Source: an uncultured Eubacteriales bacterium (GTDB lineage: Bacteria > Bacillota > Clostridia > Peptostreptococcales > Anaerovoracaceae). Taken from it: a stretch of 50,329 nucleotides of DNA. The notes below the pieces were generated by a model. The model did no database searches and had not been told where the DNA came from. It saw only the letters and a program-made list of their open reading frames with translations. Position numbers and translations under genes: made by a program. The stretch is from positions 1 through 50,329 of the forward strand of contig UQXL01000018.1 of the NCBI GenBank assembly GCA_900545135.1, in the 5' to 3' direction. Positions 7,576 through 14,529 of this stretch are shown piece by piece (the first letter of the stretch is position 1; every line of letters starts with the position of its first letter).

Positions 7576-7696
7576 TGATACTTACTAATGCTACGGATAT
7601 TGCCCACGCTGCATAAATTTTGAAATTGTACGGTTCTACACGCTTATATATAATGAGCCCAATTATTGTTGTTATGAGTATGATGATTATGCCCAT
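7553..7696 (-). CDS. Small two-helix membrane protein (47 aa)
   Basis: Begins at ATG 7696, overlapping the TAA of the Cro-like gene (TAATATG). Two hydrophobic segments, residues 2-16 and about 29-44, flank a short basic loop (YKRVEP). Its 3' end overlaps the convergent membrane gene by 23 bases. Coupled translation with the Cro-like gene supports it as real. Function unknown; size fits a small exclusion or toxin-like membrane peptide. Confidence 0.5.
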   Translation of the reverse strand: MGIIIILITTIIGLIIYKRVEPYNFKIYAAWAISVALVSITILLCNS

Positions 7697-7697
7697 A

Positions 7698-7892
7698 TTA
7701 TTTCCCAGATGCTTCAATCCCGAGAGCTTCGGAGAATGATCTCATCGCATTTTCTGATAATTTTTCTTCGTTTGACATCATAACTTGAATACTTTTCTGC
7801 GTATATCCAGTTTCTCTCTCGAGGTCTTTATAGTTCCAATGTCTTAAGGCAAGCTGTTTTTTTACTTCTGCTTTAAATTCAGTTTTATTCAA
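7698..7892 (-). CDS. Cro-like phage regulator
   Basis: 64 residues from a TTG start with AAAGGAG eight bases upstream. A helix-turn-helix is visible around DLERETGYTQKSIQVMMSNE. It is the first gene leftward from the operator region and is read from the consensus promoter at 8008-8036, the position of Cro in lambdoid switches. It likely competes with the repressor encoded at 8081 for the same operators. Confidence 0.75.
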   Translation of the reverse strand: MNKTEFKAEVKKQLALRHWNYKDLERETGYTQKSIQVMMSNEEKLSENAMRSFSEALGIEASGK

Positions 7893-7922
7893 AATAAATC
7901 TCCTTTCCTCATGCTAAAGTAA

Positions 7923-7951
7923 TTGACTTTACTTAACAGTAAATGTATAAT
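7923..7951 (+). promoter_or_regulatory. Rightward sigma-A promoter for the repressor operon
   Basis: TTGACT (7923-7928), a 17-base spacer and TATAAT (7946-7951). Transcription would start near 7958, inside the first operator, and run to the repressor gene at 8081. A TTTACT-TAAC-AGTAAA palindrome (7928-7943) overlaps the spacer and contains one CTTAAC operator half-site. Confidence 0.8.
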
Positions 7952-7954
7952 CAC

Positions 7955-8061
7955 GTTAAGGAAACTTAATTAAACATATTGTTAAGCGTTCTTAACTTTA
8001 TATCCTCATTATAGTTAAGTCGTCTTAACTTGTCAATAGTTTTTTGTAAAGTTGTCTTAAC
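7955..8061. promoter_or_regulatory. Four repressor operators, GTTAAG-N4-CTTAAC type
   Basis: Four 16-bp palindromes: 7955-7970 (GTTAAG-gaaa-CTTAAT), 7981-7996 (GTTAAG-cgtt-CTTAAC), 8014-8029 (GTTAAG-tcgt-CTTAAC) and 8046-8061 (GTAAAG-ttgt-CTTAAC). The third fills the spacer of the leftward promoter, the first covers the rightward start point and the fourth lies just upstream of the repressor's ribosome binding site. This layout is that of a divergent lysogeny switch bound by the XRE repressor and the Cro-like protein. Confidence 0.85.
8008..8036 (-). promoter_or_regulatory. Leftward consensus promoter of the early operon
   Basis: On the minus strand TTGACA (8031-8036) and TATAAT (8008-8013) are separated by exactly 17 bases, and the spacer is one complete operator (8014-8029). 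Repressor bound there must block RNA polymerase. This is the main early lytic promoter. Confidence 0.85.
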
Positions 8062-8080
8062 TTTTTTATGGGAGGACTAT

Positions 8081-8503
8081 ATGGGAGAGCGAAACGAACG
8101 AGTTTTTTCGCTTTTAAATAAGCAAAACAAAACTAAGGCTGCTATGGCTCAAGCCCTTGGAGTATCAAGATCTGCCATAAGCCAATGGGAGAAAAATGGA
8201 ACGGAGCCAACTTACGAGCAATGCATTATACTTTCTAATTTTTTGAATGTTTCTTTAAATTATTTAATGACCGGCAAAGAAAAAGAATGGCAGCCTGTTC
8301 TAAGCGATAAAGAAGAAAGGGATTTAGATAAAAAGGTTGAGGATTTGCTGAGCGCTGTTGATTCGGATACTGGCCTCATGCTCGACGGTCAGATTATGGA
8401 CGATGAAACGCGAGAAATTTTCACTATGAATTTAAAAAACGCGCTGAGAACTACTAAACTTGCTGCAAAAGCTAAATATACTCCAAATAAGTATAGGAAA
8501 TAG
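8081..8503 (+). CDS. CI/ImmR-type XRE repressor
   Basis: 140 residues from ATG 8081 with GGAGGA upstream; a longer open frame starts at 8030 inside the operator region. Helix-turn-helix at about residues 20-40 (KAAMAQALGVSRSAISQWEK), then S-L-N-Y-L-M-T-G and an acidic C-terminal region ending in a basic tail K-Y-T-P-N-K-Y-R-K. It holds the prophage in lysogeny through the four operators. The next gene is an ImmA-type peptidase, so derepression is probably by cleavage of this protein, as in ICEBs1 ImmR/ImmA. Confidence 0.85.
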   Translation: MGERNERVFSLLNKQNKTKAAMAQALGVSRSAISQWEKNGTEPTYEQCIILSNFLNVSLNYLMTGKEKEWQPVLSDKEERDLDKKVEDLLSAVDSDTGLMLDGQIMDDETREIFTMNLKNALRTTKLAAKAKYTPNKYRK

Positions 8504-8531
8504 TTGAAATATATCACTCTAAAGGTGTGTC

Positions 8532-8954
8532 ATGGAAGTAAGAGATATAGTAGAACAACTTTGCAAGAAATACAAAACTCGTAATCCTTATGAGCTGGTT
8601 AATAATATGGGTATAATTTTGCAATATGGCGAGGGTATGGATAATGTGAGAGGTTTCTATTTATATGCGAACAGAATCAAACTTATCTGTATAGGTAACA
8701 GCATGCCTGAATATATGGAAAAATTCGTTGTCGCTCATGAGCTCGGGCATGCAGTAATGCATAAACATTCCAGTGCCCCATTTTTGCAGACGACGCTTTT
8801 CTCCGTTGATAAACTGGAGATGGAAGCCAATAAGTTTGCAGCAGAGCTGGTTATTTCTGACGAAGTTCTTTTCGAGCACTGGGATTATACTATAGACCAA
8901 TGGTCTATGTATTATGGCTTGCCAAGAGAGATAATAGAGCTTAGGTTTAGGTAA
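8532..8954 (+). CDS. immA: ImmA/IrrE metallopeptidase, anti-repressor
   Basis: 140 residues. Zinc motif VVAHELGHAVMHKH gives HExxH, and a later E-M-E-A-N-K-F-A-A-E-L supplies the third ligand region. In the ImmA family this protease cleaves the cognate XRE repressor to allow induction. It lies 28 bases after the repressor gene. No other domain seen. Confidence 0.88.
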   Translation: MEVRDIVEQLCKKYKTRNPYELVNNMGIILQYGEGMDNVRGFYLYANRIKLICIGNSMPEYMEKFVVAHELGHAVMHKHSSAPFLQTTLFSVDKLEMEANKFAAELVISDEVLFEHWDYTIDQWSMYYGLPREIIELRFR

Positions 8955-9026
8955 TAAAATAATTGCTATACGGCCATGCAAGTGTATAAAAAGTTTTTCA
9001 GTGAAAGAAAGGGCAAGAGGCGTTTT

Positions 9027-9386
9027 ATGGAAAATATGTCTTACGATGAGCTTTTGAAAAAAGAAGAGATTCTGAGAAATAGAATATATGCAGAAGATGC
9101 ACGCTCTCAAAAGAAGAAAAGGAAGAGAGGAATTGGCATGCTTTTGTTCTTTTCAATTATATCCTTTATCCTTTTTCTTAAACTCGAACCTCAAGAAAAC
9201 GTTCTCATAATAGGGCTATGTTCTCTATTTGCGGGAGGCTGCCTTATGTATTTTTTTATGTTAATCTATGCATTTATTATGCAAGACGCGACCATAACAA
9301 TGCCAGAGGACAGATATCTCAAAGCACTTATGGCAGAATACGAAAAATTACCAGCTGAAATTCAACGACCCATTATTCTTAAATAA
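9027..9386 (+). CDS. Two-helix membrane protein in lysogeny operon
   Basis: 119 residues from ATG 9027 (GAGG seven bases upstream) rather than the ATG at 8976, which has no site. A charged N-terminal helix (RSQKKKRKRG) is followed by two transmembrane helices around residues 38-56 and 61-82. Expression from the repressor operon suggests a lysogenic function such as superinfection exclusion (inference). Confidence 0.6.
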   Translation: MENMSYDELLKKEEILRNRIYAEDARSQKKKRKRGIGMLLFFSIISFILFLKLEPQENVLIIGLCSLFAGGCLMYFFMLIYAFIMQDATITMPEDRYLKALMAEYEKLPAEIQRPIILK

Positions 9387-9484
9387 TCATTTGATATAGT
9401 TTCTGATACATAATAATTGATGGGTGATTATATGGAAGGACTCATATATTTTAACTGAAAATTTTACAAATTTTGTTGATATAA

Positions 9485-9580
9485 CCGACGGATTATCGTA
9501 ATATAATATTAACAGATCCCGTCGGGTCTCTGTTGCGCATCGCGCAACATGCACAAATTCGGCGGTTCTTTTGTTTTTTT
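9485..9580 (+). ncRNA. Candidate structured RNA with terminator-like end
   Basis: In the 290-base gap before the DUF3644 gene. CCGACGG (9485-9491) can pair with CCGTCGG (9519-9525). GTTGCGC-ATC-GCGCAAC forms a 7-bp hairpin (9532-9548). A GGCGGTT segment and a T-rich run (9567-9580) follow. A TATAAT sits at 9502-9507, but no -35 at proper spacing is seen, so the promoter is unclear. Could be a small RNA, or a terminator for the lysogeny operon with a long structured leader. Confidence 0.4.
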
Positions 9581-9679
9581 GATAGGTGAATCATGGATTA
9601 TAAAGTTTTCAAACATTATGGAGTATTGGTCATAGTATAAGTTTGATTTACTCATGAATTAAGTTAGGAGAGGCTTGAA

Positions 9680-10645
9680 ATGGAAGATTTAAAAAAACGC
9701 TTAATAGAAAAAAGTATTGAAGCTTTTATAATGGGACTTGAGATTTATAATAAGCCCACAATTAAATATCGCATTGAGGGTTTTTCCTTTTTTATTGTAA
9801 ATGCATGGGAATTGATGTTGAAAGCAGAGTTAATTAACCGCGAAGTCAGCATCTATCATAAGGACAAGCAAGACAGGACTCTGAGTGTTGATAATGTTGT
9901 GAAAAAAATATATACTGACAAAAACACACGCATTCGTCTAAATCTTGAAAAGATAATTGAATTAAGGAATATAAGCACTCACTACATTACAGAAGATTAT
10001 GAAGCTAAATATGCACCTTTATTTCAAGCGTGCGTTTTAAATTATGTTAATGAATTGCAACGTTTTCATGATGAGGACATCACTCAACATATTGCGCAGA
10101 ATTTTTTAACCATTTCTGCAAGATATCAACCTTTAAGTAATGAAGAAATAAAACTTAAATATTCTCCCGAAGTCGCTGAAAAATTGATAAAACAATCAAA
10201 CGATATAGATGTCCTTAGTGAAACATATAATTCAGATAAGTTTGCAATCAATATTAGGCAAAATTTATACATTACAAAGAAAAAAAGTGAAGCTGATTTT
10301 ATAGTAGGAATAGATTCACGTGCAGATACCAAGGTTACGCATATAAAAGAATTGAAAGATCCGTCTGACACTCATAAATATTCGTATAAGAATGTTATTG
10401 CTGTCGTTCAGGAAAAGCTAAAAAAAGATAATATAAAGCTTAATTATTCCGCTGGTTTTAACTCTTATGTTTTAAATTTATTTATAGATTTTTATGATAT
10501 AAAACAAGACAATAGATATTCATATAAGCATATTATTGGAAATCAAGAGCAATTTACGTACTCCCAAAAATTCATTGACTTTATAATAGAAGAAATACGG
10601 AAAAATCCTGTTAATTTTGTAAACAGTCTAAAAGCGCATAAATAA
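9680..10645 (+). CDS. DUF3644 protein with HEPN-like motif, probable defence cargo
   Basis: 321 residues. The N-terminal KSIEAFIMGLEIYNKPTIKY and F-F-I-V-N-A-W-E-L-M-L-K-A are the signature of DUF3644. R96-N97 and H101 (in ELRNISTHY) fit the RxxxxH RNase motif of HEPN domains. The C-terminal half is unassigned. GGAGAG precedes the ATG. A gene of this kind between the immunity genes and the integrase is a classic cargo position for prophage-encoded anti-phage or abortive-infection genes. The HEPN reading is inference; activity is not shown. Confidence 0.7.
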   Translation: MEDLKKRLIEKSIEAFIMGLEIYNKPTIKYRIEGFSFFIVNAWELMLKAELINREVSIYHKDKQDRTLSVDNVVKKIYTDKNTRIRLNLEKIIELRNISTHYITEDYEAKYAPLFQACVLNYVNELQRFHDEDITQHIAQNFLTISARYQPLSNEEIKLKYSPEVAEKLIKQSNDIDVLSETYNSDKFAINIRQNLYITKKKSEADFIVGIDSRADTKVTHIKELKDPSDTHKYSYKNVIAVVQEKLKKDNIKLNYSAGFNSYVLNLFIDFYDIKQDNRYSYKHIIGNQEQFTYSQKFIDFIIEEIRKNPVNFVNSLKAHK

Positions 10646-10734
10646 AAAGATAACCCCGGGCACATAGGAATGCTCAGCAACTAAATGCTTACCCCATTTT
10701 GGGACCCAGTGTAATTCCCTCACAAGTTATCTTT
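10646..10734. other. Long inverted-repeat element upstream of the integrase
   Basis: AAAGATAAC (10646-10654) and GTTATCTTT (10726-10734) form a perfect 9-bp stem enclosing about 71 bases. Inside are CCCCGGG, two copies of AATGCT (10669 and 10685 areas) and CCCCATTTTGGG, which can form its own hairpin. The element begins at the stop codon of the DUF3644 gene. Could be a bidirectional terminator, a structured RNA, or arm-type integrase sites. Confidence 0.5.
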
Positions 10735-10806
10735 GTTAATATTATTATACATGATTTGCTAGAATATGCAATAGGTTTAAATCAAAATATTTTATAAGGT
10801 GCACCC

Positions 10807-12399
10807 ATGTCTTATAACGATAACATTAAAAATTTAAAACCTGATGAAATAATCATATACCTGAGAAAATCCAGGGCTGATAATCCAGCTGAATCCGTGG
10901 AAGAGGTTTTGGAAAAACACGAAACCATTCTCCAGGACTTCGCTCGCCAAACTTGGACATACCAAATACCCGAATCAAATATCTATCGCGAAGTCGTGTC
11001 CGGTGAAACCATAGAAGCCCGGCCTATGATGCAGGCCATAATATCACTAATAGAGCTGCCGCAATACAAGGCTATACTTGCCGTTGAACCTCAGAGGCTT
11101 ACGCGTGGTGATCTGGTTGATTGCGGCACCATAATAAACTCTCTCAGGTATACAAATACCCTCATGATAACGCCTGCGTTCTCATATGACCTAAATAACA
11201 AGCAGGACCGTAAATTCTTTGAATCTGAGCTGATGCGCGGCAATGATTATCTTGAATACACCAAGGAAATTATGAGCCGGGGCCGTATAGCCGCAGCTAG
11301 GCGCGGCTGCTTTATCGGTAATGTGGCTCCATACGGATATCAAAAACACGTAATTGGCAAAGACCATACGCTTGCACCGGATCCGGACGAAGCACCTGTC
11401 CTCAAGCAAATATATGAATGGTACGTGTATGATGACGTCGGAGCTGATACCATAGCCAAGCGACTTGACAAATTAAATATATCTCCGCGCAACGGCGGCC
11501 GCAACTGGAACAGCGCTGCAATAAAAGATATGCTTCATAACCCTGTCTATAACGGCAAAATCAGATGGGGTTATCGCGCCACTAAGAAAATCATGGTCGA
11601 TGGCCAGCTCATCAGCACAAGGCCTCAGGCTTCAGACGACGATTACATAATTGTCGACGGTCTGCATGATGCCATTGTGCCGCATGACTTATGGTTGGCC
11701 GCTCAGGAGAAGAAAGGAAGAACAACAAGGAAGAAAGCTTCCACTAAAGTCAGAAATCCTCTTGCAGGCCTCGTAGTTTGTCCTTGCGGACGAATGATGT
11801 CTCTCAGGACATACAGAAAAAATGGAATCGAGAGATCAGCTCCAAGGCTGCTTTGTGATAATCAGTCAAATTGTCACACGCGCTCCGTCCTTTATCAAGA
11901 TATGATTAGCGCTATAATAGATATATTGACTAAATATGTAAACGACTTTCAAGTCAAACTGGATTCCTCTTCAGCTGCTTCCCACGATTTCTACGAGAAA
12001 AGAATTGAAAGTATGCAAAGCGAAATAAACAAGCTAGAAGAAAAAAGTGAAAGACAGAAAGACCTTTTGGAAGACGGCATATACACAAAAACCGAATATG
12101 TAAAGCGTAACTCGGAAGTAAGAAAAAGAATACAAGCTTTGCTTTTATCAATAGAAAAGCTGCAGAAAGAAACGCCTCCCAATATTGACTATCAGCAAAA
12201 GATACACGCTCTTTCAAAAGCGATAAGCATGCTTAAGAAAGATAACTCAAACCCGGAGGAGCTCAACAAATTATTAAAGAGTATCATCGAAAAGATAGAA
12301 TACCGAAGCGAGGTTGACACGATTCGTTTCAGCGGCGAAAAGCTTAAAGGCGGCTGGAAGCCTCAGAAATTTAATATTGATGTATATTTAAAGTTCTGA
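10807..12399 (+). CDS. Large serine recombinase (phage integrase)
   Basis: 530 residues. The resolvase domain begins IIIYLRKSRAD with Arg20 and catalytic Ser22. The recombinase domain includes GNVAPYGYQKH and a GGRNWNSAAIKDMLHNPVYNGK segment. The zinc ribbon is formed by C-P-C-G and C-D-N-Q-S-N-C, followed by a long coiled coil (about residues 385-450). Size and domain order match phiC31/TP901-1-type integrases. It recombines attP and attB and is the last gene before the split cotJC, so attR lies just after its stop. Confidence 0.95.
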   Translation: MSYNDNIKNLKPDEIIIYLRKSRADNPAESVEEVLEKHETILQDFARQTWTYQIPESNIYREVVSGETIEARPMMQAIISLIELPQYKAILAVEPQRLTRGDLVDCGTIINSLRYTNTLMITPAFSYDLNNKQDRKFFESELMRGNDYLEYTKEIMSRGRIAAARRGCFIGNVAPYGYQKHVIGKDHTLAPDPDEAPVLKQIYEWYVYDDVGADTIAKRLDKLNISPRNGGRNWNSAAIKDMLHNPVYNGKIRWGYRATKKIMVDGQLISTRPQASDDDYIIVDGLHDAIVPHDLWLAAQEKKGRTTRKKASTKVRNPLAGLVVCPCGRMMSLRTYRKNGIERSAPRLLCDNQSNCHTRSVLYQDMISAIIDILTKYVNDFQVKLDSSSAASHDFYEKRIESMQSEINKLEEKSERQKDLLEDGIYTKTEYVKRNSEVRKRIQALLLSIEKLQKETPPNIDYQQKIHALSKAISMLKKDNSNPEELNKLLKSIIEKIEYRSEVDTIRFSGEKLKGGWKPQKFNIDVYLKF

Positions 12400-12425
12400 T
12401 TTCCAACATGTGTGTGCATATGAGC
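12400..12425. other. Right prophage-host junction (attR region)
   Basis: Between the integrase stop (12397-12399) and the first codons that align with CotJC proteins (GAG-CTC-GCC-CAC, from about 12422). Serine integrases usually have attP beside int. The exact crossover dinucleotide cannot be set without the other end. Confidence 0.6.
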
Positions 12426-12829
12426 TCGCCCACCTCGAGATGGTATGCACCATAGTCCATCAGTTGACGAGAAACATGACCATAGAGCAGATAAAGGAGG
12501 CTGGATTTGAGGACTATTTTGTAGACCACACCGCGGGAGTGTACCCTCAAGCAGCCGCAGGAATGCCTTTCAGCGCCAGTACGCTAGCCGTTACGGGCGA
12601 TGCCATAGCTGACATTCAGGAAGACATGGCGGCTGAGCAGAAAGCCCGTCTGACTTACGACAATATTCTCCGTATGGCAGACGATCCTGACGTGATAGAC
12701 CCGATACGCTTCCTGCGCGAACGTGAGATAGTTCATTATCAGCGCTTCGGCGAGGGCTTGCGCATAATCCAGGACAACCTGGACAAAAAGAACTTCTACG
12801 CTTTCAATCCTGAATTTGACAGACGCTAG
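12410..12829 (+). pseudogene. cotJC: CotJC manganese-catalase spore-coat gene, 3' part
   Basis: The frame encodes the C-terminal about 135 residues of CotJC: ELAHLEMV (Mn ligands Glu and His of ExxH), VDHTAGVYPQAAAGMPFSA, EDMAAEQKARLTYDNI, DDPDVIDPIRFLREREIVHYQRFGE and a short tail. The N-terminal part, including the first metal-ligand glutamate, is missing at the left edge and would lie beyond the other end of the prophage. The open start ATG at 12410 is phage/junction sequence without a ribosome binding site. Excision by the adjacent integrase would restore the gene. Confidence 0.85.
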
Positions 12830-12866
12830 TCAAATCGGCGCTGTTCTTTCAGGCAAGAGATAACTG

Positions 12867-12915
12867 ATCCCGGACTGCCCTTTTGTCAAAGGCTGTCCGG
12901 GATTTTTGTTTTTAT
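12867..12915 (+). terminator. Rho-independent terminator after cotJC
   Basis: ATCCCGGAC (12867-12875) pairs with GTCCGGGAT (12895-12903), the arms enclosing a loop with further pairing (TGCC/GGCT area), followed by a T-rich tract to 12915. The same hairpin could also stop the convergent TIR gene. Confidence 0.9.
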
Positions 12916-13508
12916 TTAAAAATTCCCCCTCTTCCTCCGCCTGCATCTGTTCCGATTTCTTCTTTTCCAGCAGCTGATTTCAGCGCTTCTTCAATGGCCG
13001 CGCAGGCGTCTTCTTCTCCTGGATTGTTCATATCCGCCACCGTGTCTAAAAACTCGGCGATATTGGTTTTGATCTCATGAATCCTTTTCAGATCATCGCC
13101 CAGCCTGCCCAGCTCATACGGTTCAAGGCCGGCAAGCTCACTGCGCAGCGCTTCAAACTGCGCTTTCCAGTATCTCACGTATCTGGCTCTTCCTATGGAA
13201 GTATAGATGCTTCTTTCAATGACTATGGGAAATATCTTTTCTCTGTATTTTGCGTTCCGCATCACTTCGAGAACTTCATACATGCAATTTGGCGATTTTA
13301 AATATGATTCCGAAATCAAGAGCACTGCGTAATCCGCATCGTCAATGTATTTCATATATTGTCTTATGCTGTCCCAGTTGCTGATGTCTTTTATATCCCG
13401 GTGTATTTCCACGTCTTTTCTGCCGCAGAAATGTGCGGACACTATATCGGCTTCAGGGCCGTCACACCTGCAGTATGACAGAAAGACATTTATTTTCTCT
13501 CGTCCCAT
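12912..13508 (-). CDS. Stand-alone TIR-domain protein
   Basis: 198 residues. N-terminal TIR domain: INVFLSYCRCDGPEADIV (box 1), H-R-D-I-K-D (BB-loop region), YAVLLISESYLKS and S-P-N-C-M-Y-E78, where Glu78 sits at the catalytic position of NAD-cleaving TIR domains. The C-terminal about 90 residues are helical with a glycine-rich tail and no known effector domain. It may hydrolyse NAD as an anti-phage or signalling protein. It lies outside the prophage, next to the junction, with no partner gene (no Thoeris-like ThsA) visible. Confidence 0.8.
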   Translation of the reverse strand: MGREKINVFLSYCRCDGPEADIVSAHFCGRKDVEIHRDIKDISNWDSIRQYMKYIDDADYAVLLISESYLKSPNCMYEVLEVMRNAKYREKIFPIVIERSIYTSIGRARYVRYWKAQFEALRSELAGLEPYELGRLGDDLKRIHEIKTNIAEFLDTVADMNNPGEEDACAAIEEALKSAAGKEEIGTDAGGGRGGIFK

Positions 13509-13634
13509 TTTTTAAAGATACCTCTCTGGCCTGTTTATTCTTACATGTCCATAAGCAAATTCCGATGCTTGCGTTTTTTTGACGCGCAAATTTATCTCAA
13601 CCTTGCGTTTCCGTCAAAATCCGACATATATTTC

Positions 13635-13868
13635 CTATTTAATTTTAGCACCCTCAAAGCATCCTAACAAGACTCGAATCCGCAACAAAATGTCACATTT
13701 CACAGTTACAAAACCGCAGGCAATGTTAACTGGTCCGCGTAACGGCAGTCTGCCCATCCCCTATATGTACGGCAGTTCTGCCCTTATCGCTTCCGGATCG
13801 TAAGAATTGTCTGGTTCCTTTAACAGCCTCACTGCCTCTCCTTTCGCTCTGTGTCCCAGCTTTGGCCC
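13635..13868 (-). pseudogene. HIRAN-domain remnant
   Basis: On the minus strand one frame reads VRLLKEPDNSYDPEAIRAEL-PYI and then a stop near 13763; a later segment (C-D-I-L, then G-C-F-E-G-A-K-I-K) resembles the end of the same domain. The KEPDN-YD--AI core is typical of HIRAN domains. Internal stops and lack of a start show decay. The rest of 13509-13914 shows no gene. Confidence 0.4.
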
Positions 13869-13914
13869 CTGAGTTTATGTTTTGTCAGCGGAGCCTGACG
13901 CGCGGTTCTTCGCT

Positions 13915-14004
13915 TCAGTACATCATGTTGGCTATGTGAACCACCGGAGCAAATATGAGCACTACGGCTAAAAACTGTATTATTCCCTTTTTAAACGTCT
14001 TCAT
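13915..14004 (-). CDS. Small hydrophobic peptide (29 aa)
   Basis: ATG at 14004 is preceded by AGGAGG at seven-base spacing. The peptide has a basic N-terminus (MKTFKKG), a single hydrophobic helix (IIQFLAVVLIFAPVV) and ends HIANMMY. It looks like a membrane microprotein. No family known; supported mainly by the strong ribosome binding site. Confidence 0.5.
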   Translation of the reverse strand: MKTFKKGIIQFLAVVLIFAPVVHIANMMY

Positions 14005-14202
14005 TTTTGTGCCTCCTATCGTTCAATTTCTTTATAAAATCATTCTACAATAACGAGTGTCCCATAATCAGGACTTTGCTCATGATGGCACAAAAAAATA
14101 CAGCTGTAATCTTGCGTTCTCACGGTTTTCCCGCAATAAAAAACCGCCGGCTATCTGCCCGCGGCATAAAACTTTTTAAAAGTTTTCAAACATATAACAA
14201 CA

Positions 14203-14529
14203 TTAAAAGACTGCCTGAAGCAATACCATATAGCATGCCGTGCCTCCTACTATGCTCAGCAGCGTGTTGCGCTTCCATATATGAAGCGCTGCAACGATAA
14301 AGCATGATATGAATTCCGGCGCTCCGTAAGGGGCTCTGACGAGAGAAACTTCCTTGAGGCAGAACACCACCAGCATCCCCATTATGGCATAGGGGAGCAC
14401 TCTTCCCAGATACGTGATGACAGGCGGAGTCTCTTTATTTCCACCGAAAATCAGAAATGGCAGAACTCTGAGTGCGACTGTAACCAGAGCTGCGACAGCC
14501 ACTATCATTATCGAATGTACATTGCTCAT
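14203..14529 (-). CDS. azlD: AzlD-family branched-chain amino acid exporter subunit
   Basis: 108 residues with four hydrophobic segments and the family pattern V-T-V-A-L-R-V-L-P-F at the N-terminus plus a Y-L-G-R-V-L-P-Y-A-I-M-G-M-L-V segment. AzlD pairs with AzlC to export branched-chain amino acids and analogues. Its start lies 95 bases inside the 3' end of azlC, in another frame. AAAGGAGAG is located upstream of the ATG. No downstream partner is seen. Confidence 0.85.
   Translation of the reverse strand: MSNVHSIMIVAVAALVTVALRVLPFLIFGGNKETPPVITYLGRVLPYAIMGMLVVFCLKEVSLVRAPYGAPEFISCFIVAALHIWKRNTLLSIVGGTACYMVLLQAVF

Larger units (their letters stand above)
1..12412. mobile_element. Prophage, right part (left end outside window)
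   Basis: This stretch holds a leftward early operon, a divergent repressor/Cro switch near 7.9-8.1 kb and a rightward lysogeny operon ending in a large serine integrase. Right after the integrase stop, the reading frame becomes the 3' part of a host cotJC gene, so the right attachment junction lies near 12400-12420. Structural genes are not present and presumably lie left of base 1. Gene order, ATGA overlaps and small accessory genes are typical of temperate Firmicute siphophages. The left boundary cannot be seen. Confidence 0.9.

Noticed and set aside
12400..12425. tRNA gene as the prophage attachment site
   Set aside because: No tRNA-like sequence; the junction is in the cotJC coding region.
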